From Lachnospiraceae bacterium (lineage in GTDB: Bacteria; Bacillota; Clostridia; Lachnospirales; Lachnospiraceae): a stretch of DNA of 64,000 nt. Numbering within the stretch: the first letter of the stretch is position 1; each line of letters begins with the position of its first letter. Positions 8,182 to 16,823 of this stretch are shown here, in pieces. A program made the translations under genes and the position numbers. The stretch is from the NCBI GenBank assembly GCA_028689655.1, contig JAQVCT010000015.1, positions 1 to 64,000 of the forward strand. Reading direction: 5' to 3'. Under the pieces are notes generated by a model. That model had not been told where the DNA came from. It did no database searches and saw nothing but the letters and a program-made list of their open reading frames with translations.

Positions 8182-10260
8182 ATGAGAAATATAAAAAATA
8201 GGTTGTCTGCAAAACGCAGACAACCATTTTTAAAAATTATCGGTGCAGCATTTTTAATGTTGGCAATCATAATAACACAGATTCCTGTCCCTGCTGTGGA
8301 AGCAGCGTCAAGCGATTTTCGTCTTGATGGAACAAAGCTTGTAAAATATACAGGAAAGGATTCCGGTGTTACGATTCCAAATACGGTCACATCGATTTCT
8401 TCGGAGGCATTTGCCGATAATACGACGCTGTCCTCCGTGACGATTCCGGATTCGGTTACGAAGATCGAGATGGGAGCATTTGGTGGATGCACTTCATTGA
8501 AAGCCATCACCATCCCGGACAATGTGACGGAGATTGGAAAATCAGCCTTTAGCGGATGTACCAGCGTCACAGGTCTATCCATTGGAAGTGGACTGGGCAC
8601 ATTGGGTGCCAGCGCATTTGGTGGATGTACTTCCCTGCAAACGGCGACTATCAGTGAGAATAACCGTAATTTTTACTGTAAGGATGGTGTGATCTATGAC
8701 AGGGGTCAGACTACGGTATATCAGATGCTGGCAGGAAGAAAGGGCGATTCCTATACCATGCCATCCACCGTTACGAAGATCAATGAATATGCATTTTGGG
8801 GCTGTGGAAATCTAAAGAAAGTATCTCTTTCCAATAATCTGACGGAGATACCGGCATATGCATTTTCTAATTGCACCGGATTGGAAAGCGTGGATGTTCC
8901 CTACTCTGTGAAGAGTATTCAGATGAAGGCATTTGAAAATTGTGAAAAATTATCCAATATTGAGATTCCCCAATCTGTTTCATTTATCCACGAGACTGCC
9001 TTTGACGGCTGTCCAATGGTGCAAGACAAGATCAAGACAACACCACTGGTGACGGATACCAGTACTGGAACGAATAGTGAAAGTACAGATACCGTGTCCA
9101 ATGATCCTGCATCGGATACTGTGCCGTCATCTGATAGGACACAGACAAATAAAACAGTCAGTGAAGACAACGTGGAAGTGAACAGTGAAGTGACAGATGC
9201 CGGCACGGAAGAGGCATCTACGGAAGAAAGTACCACAGAAGAAAGTACCACAGAAGAGAACGCTGCAGAGACACAGGAGAAGGACAGGAACACCACGGAA
9301 GCGGTTCCACAGCAACAGATCGACGGTATGGAGACCAAAGAGAATGCGGACGTGATTGGAAAGACGAAAATTATCGGCGGACAGGCGCTGGTATTGATTG
9401 ATTCAAAAAGTGCTAATGTGATCGTGGATGGTGTGCCCAGTAAGAAAATCAAAAATGAAAATGATACATCTGCGGATGGAACCTCCCTGGTAAAGGGTTC
9501 CTACTACCGAAATGCAGATCTGCATTCTTATAATATTGAGAATAGAATCACAAAGATTGAAGATTTTGCCTTTGCCAGATCGGGGCTGAGGAACATAACG
9601 ATTCCAGACAATGTTGCTGAGATAGGCTATGCAGCATTTTATCATTGTGATCAGTTAGAACATGTGACGATACCGGACAGTGTGACCAGTATCAAGGGGG
9701 AAGCTTTCAATAAGACACCCTGGATGGAACACTGGCTTTCCGGGGAAAAGACTGAGGACAGCACAGCGGACATACAGGACACAGCCAATGAGAAGGACAG
9801 TGATTTCCTGGTGGTGGGAGATGGTATCCTGATTAACTATAAGGGAACGGATTCCAAGGTAACAATACCGGAGGGAGTGAAGCAGATCGCTTCCGGCACT
9901 TTTAAAAACCATACGGAGGTACAAGATATTACATTTCCGGATTCTCTGGTAAAGATATGTGACAATGCATTTGACGGATGCAGTAATTTGAAATCTTTTG
10001 ATGGGGGAGCGAACTTAAGTACCATGGAGGAGAATGCATTTGCCAACTGTCCCATAGAGCTAACCACGGAGGTGTCTACCACTACGGTACAGTCAGCAAA
10101 ACAGAATTATATAGGAAATGTAGGAACCTATGCCCTGTTGAAAAAGACAGAAACGAAAGATCCTGTGTACCAGGGTTTAAAATATGGAACAATAGCAGTA
10201 TGTACCTTAGCGGGCATATTACTAATAAGTATGACTCTTATCAGAAAAAAAGAACAATAG
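8182..10260 (+). CDS. Secreted, membrane-anchored BspA-like leucine-rich-repeat protein
   Basis: The 692-residue protein has an N-terminal signal peptide (about 1-41, ending PVPAVEAA). One block of LRR_5/BspA repeats follows (about 45-290, with repeats like SVTIPDSVTKIEMGAFGGC). A Thr/Glu/Ser-rich linker spans about 295-400, and a second repeat block runs about 430-630. A C-terminal membrane helix (about 665-685) ends in RKKEQ. No LPXTG/SPKTG motif is visible before the helix, so anchoring is probably by the membrane segment itself. Its neighbour is the giant protein of the same repeat family, and the two signal peptides look alike, which suggests a shared origin. An AGAGGAG-type site precedes the ATG. 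The ligand is unknown. Confidence 0.85.
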   Translation: MRNIKNRLSAKRRQPFLKIIGAAFLMLAIIITQIPVPAVEAASSDFRLDGTKLVKYTGKDSGVTIPNTVTSISSEAFADNTTLSSVTIPDSVTKIEMGAFGGCTSLKAITIPDNVTEIGKSAFSGCTSVTGLSIGSGLGTLGASAFGGCTSLQTATISENNRNFYCKDGVIYDRGQTTVYQMLAGRKGDSYTMPSTVTKINEYAFWGCGNLKKVSLSNNLTEIPAYAFSNCTGLESVDVPYSVKSIQMKAFENCEKLSNIEIPQSVSFIHETAFDGCPMVQDKIKTTPLVTDTSTGTNSESTDTVSNDPASDTVPSSDRTQTNKTVSEDNVEVNSEVTDAGTEEASTEESTTEESTTEENAAETQEKDRNTTEAVPQQQIDGMETKENADVIGKTKIIGGQALVLIDSKSANVIVDGVPSKKIKNENDTSADGTSLVKGSYYRNADLHSYNIENRITKIEDFAFARSGLRNITIPDNVAEIGYAAFYHCDQLEHVTIPDSVTSIKGEAFNKTPWMEHWLSGEKTEDSTADIQDTANEKDSDFLVVGDGILINYKGTDSKVTIPEGVKQIASGTFKNHTEVQDITFPDSLVKICDNAFDGCSNLKSFDGGANLSTMEENAFANCPIELTTEVSTTTVQSAKQNYIGNVGTYALLKKTETKDPVYQGLKYGTIAVCTLAGILLISMTLIRKKEQ

Positions 10261-10262
10261 AT

Positions 10263-10304
10263 AATCTCCGGCATAAAATAAATAAAAAGGCCGGAGATTT
10301 TTTT
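10263..10304 (+). terminator. Strong intrinsic terminator that also contains the next gene's ribosome binding site
   Basis: AATCTCCGGC (10263-10272) pairs perfectly with GCCGGAGATT (10290-10299), with a 17-base loop and a run of T. The GGAG in the 3' arm (10293-10296) sits 6 bases before the TTG start of the protease gene at 10303. Confidence 0.85.
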
Positions 10305-11211
10305 GTATCGTGTTAAGAATCAGTTAAATTGGCAGGAAGCGCTGGAACAGGGATTAACAGGCAGAAATATTACCATTGCAGTGTTGGATACAGGAATCGC
10401 AGCTCATCCGGATTTTAATGGCAGAATCATAGCGTTTAAAGATTTTATTCATAATAAAGGGAAATATTATGACGATTCCTCCCATGGAACCCATGTATGC
10501 GGTATCATAGCAGGCAATGGCAGCCTTTCAGAAGGGAAGTTCTGTGGCATCGCGCCCATGGCAAATCTGGTGGTGGGGAAGATTCTGGACGAAAACGGAA
10601 ATGGAACCATAGAAAGTATGGACAGAGCGATTCGGTGGCTGATCGAGAACAGGCAAGTATATCATATTCGTATTTTAAATATATCAATAGGAACACAGAT
10701 GGAAGATGAAGCAACTACAAAAGCCATCATGGAATGTGTGGAAAAAGCATGGAATGCGGGGATTATTGTGGTGACTGCGGCTGGAAACGGCGGACCGAAG
10801 CTGATGTCCATATCCTCCATCGGCGTGAGCAATAAAGTATTGACTGTAGGCTGTCACGACGGGGGTTTTTTCGGAACGAGAGAGGATCTGTGTGAAAATT
10901 ATTCGGGAAGAGGCCCCACACGGTTCTCCCTGAAGAAACCGGATGTGGTCGCACCGGGAACGGACATCATATCCTGCAACGGCAAGATCAGAAAAGTGCG
11001 GAACACGTATCAGAATCCCTATGTGGCAAAAAGTGGAACTTCTATGGCAACGCCCATTGTATCAGGAGCCTGTGCCCTGTATTTGGAGAAATATCCAAGT
11101 GCAGGCAACGATGAAGTAAAACAACGTATTATTTATTCAGCAAGGGATATGAATGAGAACTGGACGAAACAGGGATGGGGCATGCTGGATATCCAGAAAT
11201 TATTACAATAA
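10303..11211 (+). CDS. Cytosolic subtilisin-like (S8) serine protease
   Basis: The 302-residue protein carries the full S8 catalytic set: Asp29 in AVLDTGI, His61 in SSHGTHVCG, an oxyanion asparagine in AAGNGG, and Ser247 in SGTSMATP. There is no signal peptide or propeptide, so it resembles intracellular serine proteases of Bacilli and Clostridia. No ATG is available near the N-terminus; the TTG at 10303 is chosen because GGAG lies 6 bases upstream and a stop codon closes the frame at 10279. That GGAG is part of the preceding terminator stem, so readthrough transcripts would fold it away. A role in processing the neighbouring surface proteins is unlikely if the enzyme stays inside the cell. 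Confidence 0.88.
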   Translation: MYRVKNQLNWQEALEQGLTGRNITIAVLDTGIAAHPDFNGRIIAFKDFIHNKGKYYDDSSHGTHVCGIIAGNGSLSEGKFCGIAPMANLVVGKILDENGNGTIESMDRAIRWLIENRQVYHIRILNISIGTQMEDEATTKAIMECVEKAWNAGIIVVTAAGNGGPKLMSISSIGVSNKVLTVGCHDGGFFGTREDLCENYSGRGPTRFSLKKPDVVAPGTDIISCNGKIRKVRNTYQNPYVAKSGTSMATPIVSGACALYLEKYPSAGNDEVKQRIIYSARDMNENWTKQGWGMLDIQKLLQ

Positions 11212-11290
11212 ACAGAATCTATCATGACAAAAATAGACAATGAACGACAAAAATATCATAAAAAAGCAAAGGGAATGAAAATATTACTGA

Positions 11291-11319
11291 TTGACTATAA
11301 AGGGAATAAAAAGTAATAT
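11291..11319 (+). promoter_or_regulatory. Probable sigma-A promoter of the chemotaxis receptor gene
   Basis: TTGACT (11291-11296), a 17-base spacer and TAATAT (11314-11319) lie 35 bases before the ATG at 11355. Confidence 0.6.
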
Positions 11320-11354
11320 AAATATTAAATAGAAAAGAATTATGAGGAAAAAAT

Positions 11355-13019
11355 ATGGTAAAAACACTAAAGAGTAAAATCATTTTGTTTTGTGTATTGG
11401 TGAGTGTGGTGGGATTTGCAATGTTCAGTATTACGAACACGGAAATCGTAAAAAACAAAGTGGAGGGAATGCTTGTTGAGAAAGCCATACAGGAAACGAA
11501 GCAGATCGGTAAACAGGCAGAGATACTTTTAGAGCATGGGGCGACAGTGGAAGAATTACAGAATTTTGTAAATGATCAGGTTACTGAAAATCCAGATACC
11601 ATTGCTTATGCAATTGTCATTGATAAGACGATCGCAGCCATAGCCCACAGCGATGAGCAGAAGATTGGTAAGAATTATGGAACGGGCGGACCGGAAGAAA
11701 ATGCCGCTGTAAAGGGGCAGATCGAGGCTTCCAAGTTCTGGGCGGATGTACAGGAGGCATGGACCTATGATATTATGGTTCCGATTGTGGTAAATGGACA
11801 GCAGTATGGTGCCATGGATGTTGGTATTTATGAAAACCAAATTTTAAATTTTATCAGTGAACTTACCTGGGTCGCAGTAATATCGGTAATCGTAATCATG
11901 GTGCTGATCAGTATCATGATGTTGATCGTATGTAATTGCTTATTCAGGAGTTTTCAGGTACTAGTAGGAAAATGCAATAAAATGGGTGAGGGGGACTTCA
12001 CAGAAGAAATCGAAGAAAAGATGCTGAAACGAAAGGACGAGATCGGCTCCATGGCAACCGCTCTTAACAATATGCGCGTCAACCTGCAGAATCTCATCAA
12101 AGAGACAAAGATCCAGACCACTAACATTGTGGAGCTTTCAGAGGTAATCACGATTAATTCCAGTTCTACAGATGAGATAGCTAAATCCATCACAGCGGAT
12201 ATGAAGAAGAACGCAGAAGACAGTGAAAAACAGGATACCCTGATTGACGAAACTTCCCTTATGGTGGGGCAGATCAATGAGGGAATGGAAAGTGTTGCCA
12301 CCAATATGCAGAATGTATCGGAGACTTCCACAAGCACAGTCACGGACGCAGAAAAAGGCTATTTGGTCGTTGAGAATATGATGCAGCAGATGACAAAGAT
12401 CAGTAAGGAAGTGAACAGTACTTCTGAGATCATACAGGCACTCAGCAAGAAGTCCAGTGAGATCGAAAGTGTTGTAAGCTTTATCACAGGGATTGCTACC
12501 CAGACGAACCTGCTGGCATTGAATGCTTCCATCGAAGCAGCAAGGGCCGGAGCGCAGGGGAAGGGGTTCGCAGTTGTTGCCGGCGAAGTTGGCAATCTGG
12601 CAGAACAGTCCTCCAAAGCCGCCAATGAAATCGTAGGACTGATCAAAGAGATTCAGAATAACACGGAGGATTCCATCCGGTCTATGGAAGGAAGCAGGCA
12701 ATCTATTGAACAGGGATTGGGTCTGGCAGAAGAGGCGGGAACGAATTTCCAGGGTATCTTAAAACAGATCACAGGAATGGCGGAAGAGTTTACCAGTATC
12801 TCTGCTATCGCAGAGGAAGTCACTGCATCTACGAATAATCTGTTGTCCTCCGTGGAGGAGATATCCAAAATATCAAAGGATGTCAATGCAGGCAGCCATA
12901 GTGCGTCAGAGTCCATGGAGGAACAGTGCAGAAACATGGCGGATGTAATGGATGCATCCGAGGTTCTGAATTTGATGGCTACACAGTTACAGGAACTGGT
13001 AAAGGATTTTAAGCTGTAA
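11355..13019 (+). CDS. Methyl-accepting chemotaxis protein
   Basis: A 554-residue transmembrane receptor. A membrane helix lies at about 8-28, a short extracytoplasmic Cache-like sensor domain at about 30-170, and a second helix at about 174-200. A HAMP segment (about 200-255, with [10 protein letters not shown]) leads into a long coiled-coil signalling domain. The hairpin tip carries the conserved segment near residues 375-405 ([20 protein letters not shown]), which contacts CheA and CheW. No che or flagellar genes are in this window, so it must act with a complex encoded elsewhere. The ligand is unknown. It has its own promoter and a terminator, so it looks monocistronic. Confidence 0.9.
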   Translation: MVKTLKSKIILFCVLVSVVGFAMFSITNTEIVKNKVEGMLVEKAIQETKQIGKQAEILLEHGATVEELQNFVNDQVTENPDTIAYAIVIDKTIAAIAHSDEQKIGKNYGTGGPEENAAVKGQIEASKFWADVQEAWTYDIMVPIVVNGQQYGAMDVGIYENQILNFISELTWVAVISVIVIMVLISIMMLIVCNCLFRSFQVLVGKCNKMGEGDFTEEIEEKMLKRKDEIGSMATALNNMRVNLQNLIKETKIQTTNIVELSEVITINSSSTDEIAKSITADMKKNAEDSEKQDTLIDETSLMVGQINEGMESVATNMQNVSETSTSTVTDAEKGYLVVENMMQQMTKISKEVNSTSEIIQALSKKSSEIESVVSFITGIATQTNLLALNASIEAARAGAQGKGFAVVAGEVGNLAEQSSKAANEIVGLIKEIQNNTEDSIRSMEGSRQSIEQGLGLAEEAGTNFQGILKQITGMAEEFTSISAIAEEVTASTNNLLSSVEEISKISKDVNAGSHSASESMEEQCRNMADVMDASEVLNLMATQLQELVKDFKL

Positions 13020-13032
13020 TTATAAATAGTAG

Positions 13033-13080
13033 GAAAAGGAATCGGTCAATGAAATATGCGACGGATTCCTTTTCTTTTTC
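13033..13080 (+). terminator. Intrinsic terminator after the chemotaxis receptor
   Basis: GAAAAGGAATC (13033-13043) pairs perfectly with GATTCCTTTTC (13064-13074) and is followed by TTTTTC. Confidence 0.8.
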
Positions 13081-13127
13081 CTATAATCATTCTAATCAAA
13101 ATTTATTCACGTTAATGTAATAAAGGA

Positions 13128-13156
13128 TTGACATGATGCGTATAATTGTATACAAT
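13128..13156 (+). promoter_or_regulatory. Sigma-A promoter of the putative citrate cluster
   Basis: TTGACA (13128-13133) and TACAAT (13151-13156) have the ideal 17-base spacing. The -10 hexamer lies inside the palindrome at 13139-13162, so a bound repressor would block RNA polymerase. Confidence 0.75.
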
Positions 13157-13162
13157 TATACG
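13139..13162. promoter_or_regulatory. 24-bp perfect palindrome, probable GntR/FadR-type operator
   Basis: The palindrome is centred on ATTGTATACAAT and reads CG-TATAATTG-TATA-CAATTATA-CG without a mismatch. Its T-G-T...A-C-A half-sites match the kind of sites bound by FadR-subfamily GntR regulators. A FadR-type regulator is encoded in the same cluster at 14706, so autoregulation of the cluster is the simplest reading. Confidence 0.7.
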
Positions 13163-13217
13163 AAAAGTGACAAATACAATATATCACACAGATCATGCAC
13201 ACGTAGGAGGAGTAATC

Positions 13218-14675
13218 ATGTCCAGAGAGAGTAGTGAATTATTTGAAAATAGACCAGTGACTATGAATAAGAACAATAACCTGCTGGAAATAGAAGAGCA
13301 TATGTATATTCTTGACGATGTGGAAAAGCCCAATGCTTTTCGTAACATGTTTCCTTATTCGGAGATTCCAAAGATCCCATTCAATGATAGGATTGTGCCG
13401 CATAATATGCCCAAAAATATCTGGATCACAGATACCACATTCCGGGATGGACAGCAGTCAAGAGCGCCCTACACTACAGAGCAGATTGTTACGATTTATG
13501 ATTATTTACATAGACTCGGCGGACCAAACGGAATGATTCGTGCATCGGAGTTCTTCCTTTACAGCAAAAAAGATCGGGATGCGGTCTACAAATGTATGGA
13601 AAGAGGATATGAGTTTCCGGAGGTCACCAGTTGGATCAGAGCCAGCAAGGAAGATTTTAAGCTGGTGAAAGAGATCGGAATGAAAGAGACAGGTATTCTG
13701 GTAAGCTGCTCCGATTATCATATTTTCATGAAATTAAAGATGAACCGCCGTCAGGCAATGGATCACTATCTCAGCGTGGTAAGGGATTGCCTGGATGAAG
13801 GAATCAGTGTAAGATGTCATTTGGAGGATATTACAAGGGCAGATATCTACGGATATGTGGTGCCCTTCTGTCTGGAATTGATGAAATTAATGGAGGAATA
13901 TAAGATTCCTATTAAAGTACGTGCCTGCGATACCATGGGATATGGGGTCAATTATCCAGGTGCCGTTATTCCCCGCAGTGTACAGGGTATCATCTATGCA
14001 ATCCACACCCACGCAGGTGTTCCCCATGAACTGATTGAGTGGCATGGTCATAATGATTTTTACAAGGCAGTGTCCAACTCTACCACAGCATGGCTGTACG
14101 GATGTTCCGGTGTCAACACTTCTTTATTCGGTATTGGAGAGAGAACAGGAAATACACCTCTGGAGGCAATGGTATTTGAATATGCCCAGTTGAAGGGTGG
14201 CTTGAACGGAATGGATACCAGGGTGATCACAGAGCTGGCTGAATACTATGAAAATGAGATTGGTTACGAGATTCCGCCGAGAACACCTTTTGTGGGCAAG
14301 AATTTCAATGTCACAAGAGCAGGTATTCATGCAGATGGATTGCTGAAAAATGAAGAGATCTACAATATTTTTGATACGGACAAATTCCTGGACAGACCGG
14401 TATTATGTGCGGTGAGCAATACTTCCGGACTGGCTGGCATCGCGCACTGGATCAACACCTACTTTAAACTGCCGGAGAAGGAAAAGGTGGATAAGAAATC
14501 CGAGCTGGTGGCATACATTAAAGTGTGGGTGGATGAGGAATATGCATCTGGCCGTGTAACGGTAGTAACAGATAATGAATTGATCAGGATCATAGAGAGG
14601 GCTGGTGAGGAAAATGATATTTACGTAGCTGGTATTGATCGTTTCCTGGAGAATAAAAGAAAAAAGAAAAGTTAA
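13218..14675 (+). CDS. Isopropylmalate/homocitrate-synthase family enzyme, probable Re-citrate synthase
   Basis: The 485-residue protein has a DRE-TIM aldolase barrel of the HMGL/IPMS family. DTTFRDGQQ (about residues 72-80) carries the metal-binding Asp and the catalytic Arg, and HGHND (about 275-279) supplies the metal-binding histidines. The ATG at 13218 follows a near-perfect AGGAGG, so an upstream ATG inside the promoter is discarded. Isopropylmalate and homocitrate synthases share the fold, but the neighbours are a GntR regulator and NADP-isocitrate dehydrogenase, with no leucine genes. That context points to acetyl-CoA plus oxaloacetate giving citrate, as in the related Re-citrate synthase of Clostridium kluyveri. 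No Si-type citrate synthase or aconitase gene is in the window. Family call is firm; substrate is inferred from context. Confidence 0.65.
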   Translation: MSRESSELFENRPVTMNKNNNLLEIEEHMYILDDVEKPNAFRNMFPYSEIPKIPFNDRIVPHNMPKNIWITDTTFRDGQQSRAPYTTEQIVTIYDYLHRLGGPNGMIRASEFFLYSKKDRDAVYKCMERGYEFPEVTSWIRASKEDFKLVKEIGMKETGILVSCSDYHIFMKLKMNRRQAMDHYLSVVRDCLDEGISVRCHLEDITRADIYGYVVPFCLELMKLMEEYKIPIKVRACDTMGYGVNYPGAVIPRSVQGIIYAIHTHAGVPHELIEWHGHNDFYKAVSNSTTAWLYGCSGVNTSLFGIGERTGNTPLEAMVFEYAQLKGGLNGMDTRVITELAEYYENEIGYEIPPRTPFVGKNFNVTRAGIHADGLLKNEEIYNIFDTDKFLDRPVLCAVSNTSGLAGIAHWINTYFKLPEKEKVDKKSELVAYIKVWVDEEYASGRVTVVTDNELIRIIERAGEENDIYVAGIDRFLENKRKKKS

Positions 14676-14705
14676 ATCATAGAATTGGAAAAAGGGATCA
14701 ATAAA

Positions 14706-15410
14706 ATGGGTACGGAATACGATGTAAAAAAAGAAGTAAGTGATAAATACTCTTTGCGAGGAAGAGTGTTCAGCAAGCTGCGGGAAGATATCCTGAGTGG
14801 CAAATATAAGGAACAGGAAGAACTGCGGGAAGTTGCCATCGGTGAGGAACTGGGTGTTAGTAGAACTCCTGTTCGTGAAGCGTTCAGACAACTGGAGCTT
14901 GAGGGACTGATACAGATCATCCCCAATAAAGGCGCCTATGTGACAGGAATCACCCCAAAGGACGTAAGGGATATTTATATGATGCGTTCCTTATTGGAAG
15001 GCCTATGTGCGAGATGGGCTACGGAAAATATATCCGAAGAAAAGATGGAAGAGATGGAGGAGAACATTTATCTTTCAGAATTTCATGCGCAAAAAGGTCA
15101 CTATGAGCAATTGGCAGAACTGGACAATCGGTTCCATGAGATTATGTATGAATCATGCAACAGCAAGATGCTGGAGCATACCCTGCGTGATTTTCACCAA
15201 TATGTACTCCAGGTGCGCAAGAAAAACCTTGCCAGCATACAGCGCGGAAAAGCTTCCAATCATGAGCACAAACTGATCATGGAGGCCATCAAAGAAAAGG
15301 ATGCCTCAAAGGCGGAGCAACTGGCAAACACACATATGATCAACGCATATCAGAACATGATCAATCATGGCTTCGAAAACACCATAGAAGATCATGAAAA
15401 GAAATTGTAA
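14706..15410 (+). CDS. GntR-family regulator, FadR subfamily (FCD domain)
   Basis: The 234-residue protein has an N-terminal winged helix (about 15-80, with the VSRTPVREAFRQLELEGLI signature). An all-helical FCD effector domain follows (about 88-215), which in this family binds small carboxylates, often through metal-binding histidines; several histidines (FHEIMY, NHEHKL, NTHMIN) are present. The ATG at 14706 is used, preceded by AAAGGGA; an in-frame TTG at 14685 lacks such a site. It sits between the putative citrate synthase and isocitrate dehydrogenase genes and probably binds the palindrome at 13139-13162. Citrate or a related acid as effector is a guess. Confidence 0.88.
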   Translation: MGTEYDVKKEVSDKYSLRGRVFSKLREDILSGKYKEQEELREVAIGEELGVSRTPVREAFRQLELEGLIQIIPNKGAYVTGITPKDVRDIYMMRSLLEGLCARWATENISEEKMEEMEENIYLSEFHAQKGHYEQLAELDNRFHEIMYESCNSKMLEHTLRDFHQYVLQVRKKNLASIQRGKASNHEHKLIMEAIKEKDASKAEQLANTHMINAYQNMINHGFENTIEDHEKKL

Positions 15411-15513
15411 TAAAGATTATAATAAAAAATTATAAATTGTACTTACTATTGAAAATAGTAGACTTTACAAATAGAAAATAATGATTTTATAAGAGAAAAG
15501 CAGGAGGACTGAA

Positions 15514-16719
15514 ATGAGCAAAATTAGTATGACAACTCCACTGGTAGAGATGGACGGAGACGAAATGACCAGAATATTATGGCAGATGATAAAGGACGAA
15601 CTGTTAATGCCATACATTGATCTGAAAACAGAGTACTATGATCTGGGACTGGAACACCGCAATGAGACAGATGACAAAGTGACTGTGGATTCTGCGGAAG
15701 CTACCAGAAAATATGGCGTGGCTGTCAAATGTGCCACGATTACACCAAATGCAGCCAGAATGACAGAATATAACCTGAAAGAAATGTGGAAGAGTCCAAA
15801 CGGTACGATCAGGGCAGCATTGGATGGCACTGTATTTCGTGCTCCCATCGTTGTAAAAGGTATCGAGCCTTGCGTGAAGAACTGGAAAAAACCCATTACT
15901 CTTGCAAGACATGCTTATGGGGATGTGTATAAAAATGTAGAAATAAAGGTGCCAGGGGCTGGAAAAGCAGAACTGGTGTTTACCGGAGAAGATGGAACAG
16001 AGGTCAGAGAGACCATCCATAACTTTACAGGAAGTGGTGTCATCCAGGGGATGCACAATACTGATAAATCCATCACAAGCTTTGCAAGAGCATGTTTTAA
16101 TTATGCATTATCCACAAAACAGGATTTATGGTTTGCTACCAAGGATACCATTTCCAAGAAATATGATCATGATTTCAAAGATATTTTCCAGGAATTATTT
16201 GAACAGGAATATGAGGCGAAATTCAAAGAGGCAGGCATTACTTATTTCTATACTCTGATCGATGACGCTGTTGCCAGAGTCATGAAAGCGGAGGGCGGAT
16301 TTATATGGGCATGTAAGAATTATGACGGTGATGTCATGAGCGATATGGTGTCCTCAGCCTTCGGATCATTGGCTATGATGACTTCCGTATTGGTATCACC
16401 CAGCGGCGTGTATGAATATGAAGCTGCACACGGCACAGTACAGAGACATTATTACAAGCATCTGAAAGGGGAGGAGACTTCCACCAATTCCGTAGCTACC
16501 ATCTTTGCATGGACTGGTGCATTACGTAAGAGAGGCGAGCTGGATAACAACCAGGAGTTATGTACCTTCGCAGACAAGCTTGAGAAATCTACCATCCAGA
16601 CCATAGAATCCGGTAAGATGACAAAAGACCTGGCACTGATCACCACCCTGCCAAGTGTCACCACCCTTAACAGTCAGGACTTCATCAAAGCAATCAGGGC
16701 AACATTAGAAACCTTATAG
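15514..16719 (+). CDS. icd: NADP-dependent isocitrate dehydrogenase
   Basis: A 401-residue protein of the subfamily II (eukaryote-like, homodimeric) NADP-IDH type, at the usual length. The N-terminus contains [11 protein letters not shown], and the substrate loop is in the [16 protein letters not shown] segment with conserved Ser, Asn and Arg. Metal-binding acidic residues are in [12 protein letters not shown] and NYDGDVMSD, and the NADP-binding loop is in [10 protein letters not shown]. It oxidises isocitrate to 2-oxoglutarate, the precursor of glutamate. AGGAGG precedes the ATG. The 103-base gap behind the GntR gene has a weak TACTATT/AATAGTA hairpin (15444-15460) and no obvious promoter, so cotranscription is likely. 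Confidence 0.95.
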   Translation: MSKISMTTPLVEMDGDEMTRILWQMIKDELLMPYIDLKTEYYDLGLEHRNETDDKVTVDSAEATRKYGVAVKCATITPNAARMTEYNLKEMWKSPNGTIRAALDGTVFRAPIVVKGIEPCVKNWKKPITLARHAYGDVYKNVEIKVPGAGKAELVFTGEDGTEVRETIHNFTGSGVIQGMHNTDKSITSFARACFNYALSTKQDLWFATKDTISKKYDHDFKDIFQELFEQEYEAKFKEAGITYFYTLIDDAVARVMKAEGGFIWACKNYDGDVMSDMVSSAFGSLAMMTSVLVSPSGVYEYEAAHGTVQRHYYKHLKGEETSTNSVATIFAWTGALRKRGELDNNQELCTFADKLEKSTIQTIESGKMTKDLALITTLPSVTTLNSQDFIKAIRATLETL

Positions 16720-16737
16720 GAGACGCCACAATAATAC

Positions 16738-16785
16738 GGCTGCAATTTTAGAATATGATAAGTCTGGAATTGCAGCCTGATTTTT
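16738..16785 (+). terminator. Terminator between convergent icd and the ABC-F gene
   Basis: GGCTGCAATT (16738-16747) pairs perfectly with AATTGCAGCC (16768-16777), followed by TGATTTTT. It ends icd transcription. Confidence 0.85.
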
Positions 16786-16823
16786 GTAAATCACAAAGGA
16801 ACTACTTTGGGCCAAGAAGTATT

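Noticed and set aside
13146-13217. Earlier start for the putative citrate synthase
   Set aside because: The start would lie within the -10 region and operator; AGGAGG directly precedes the ATG at 13218.
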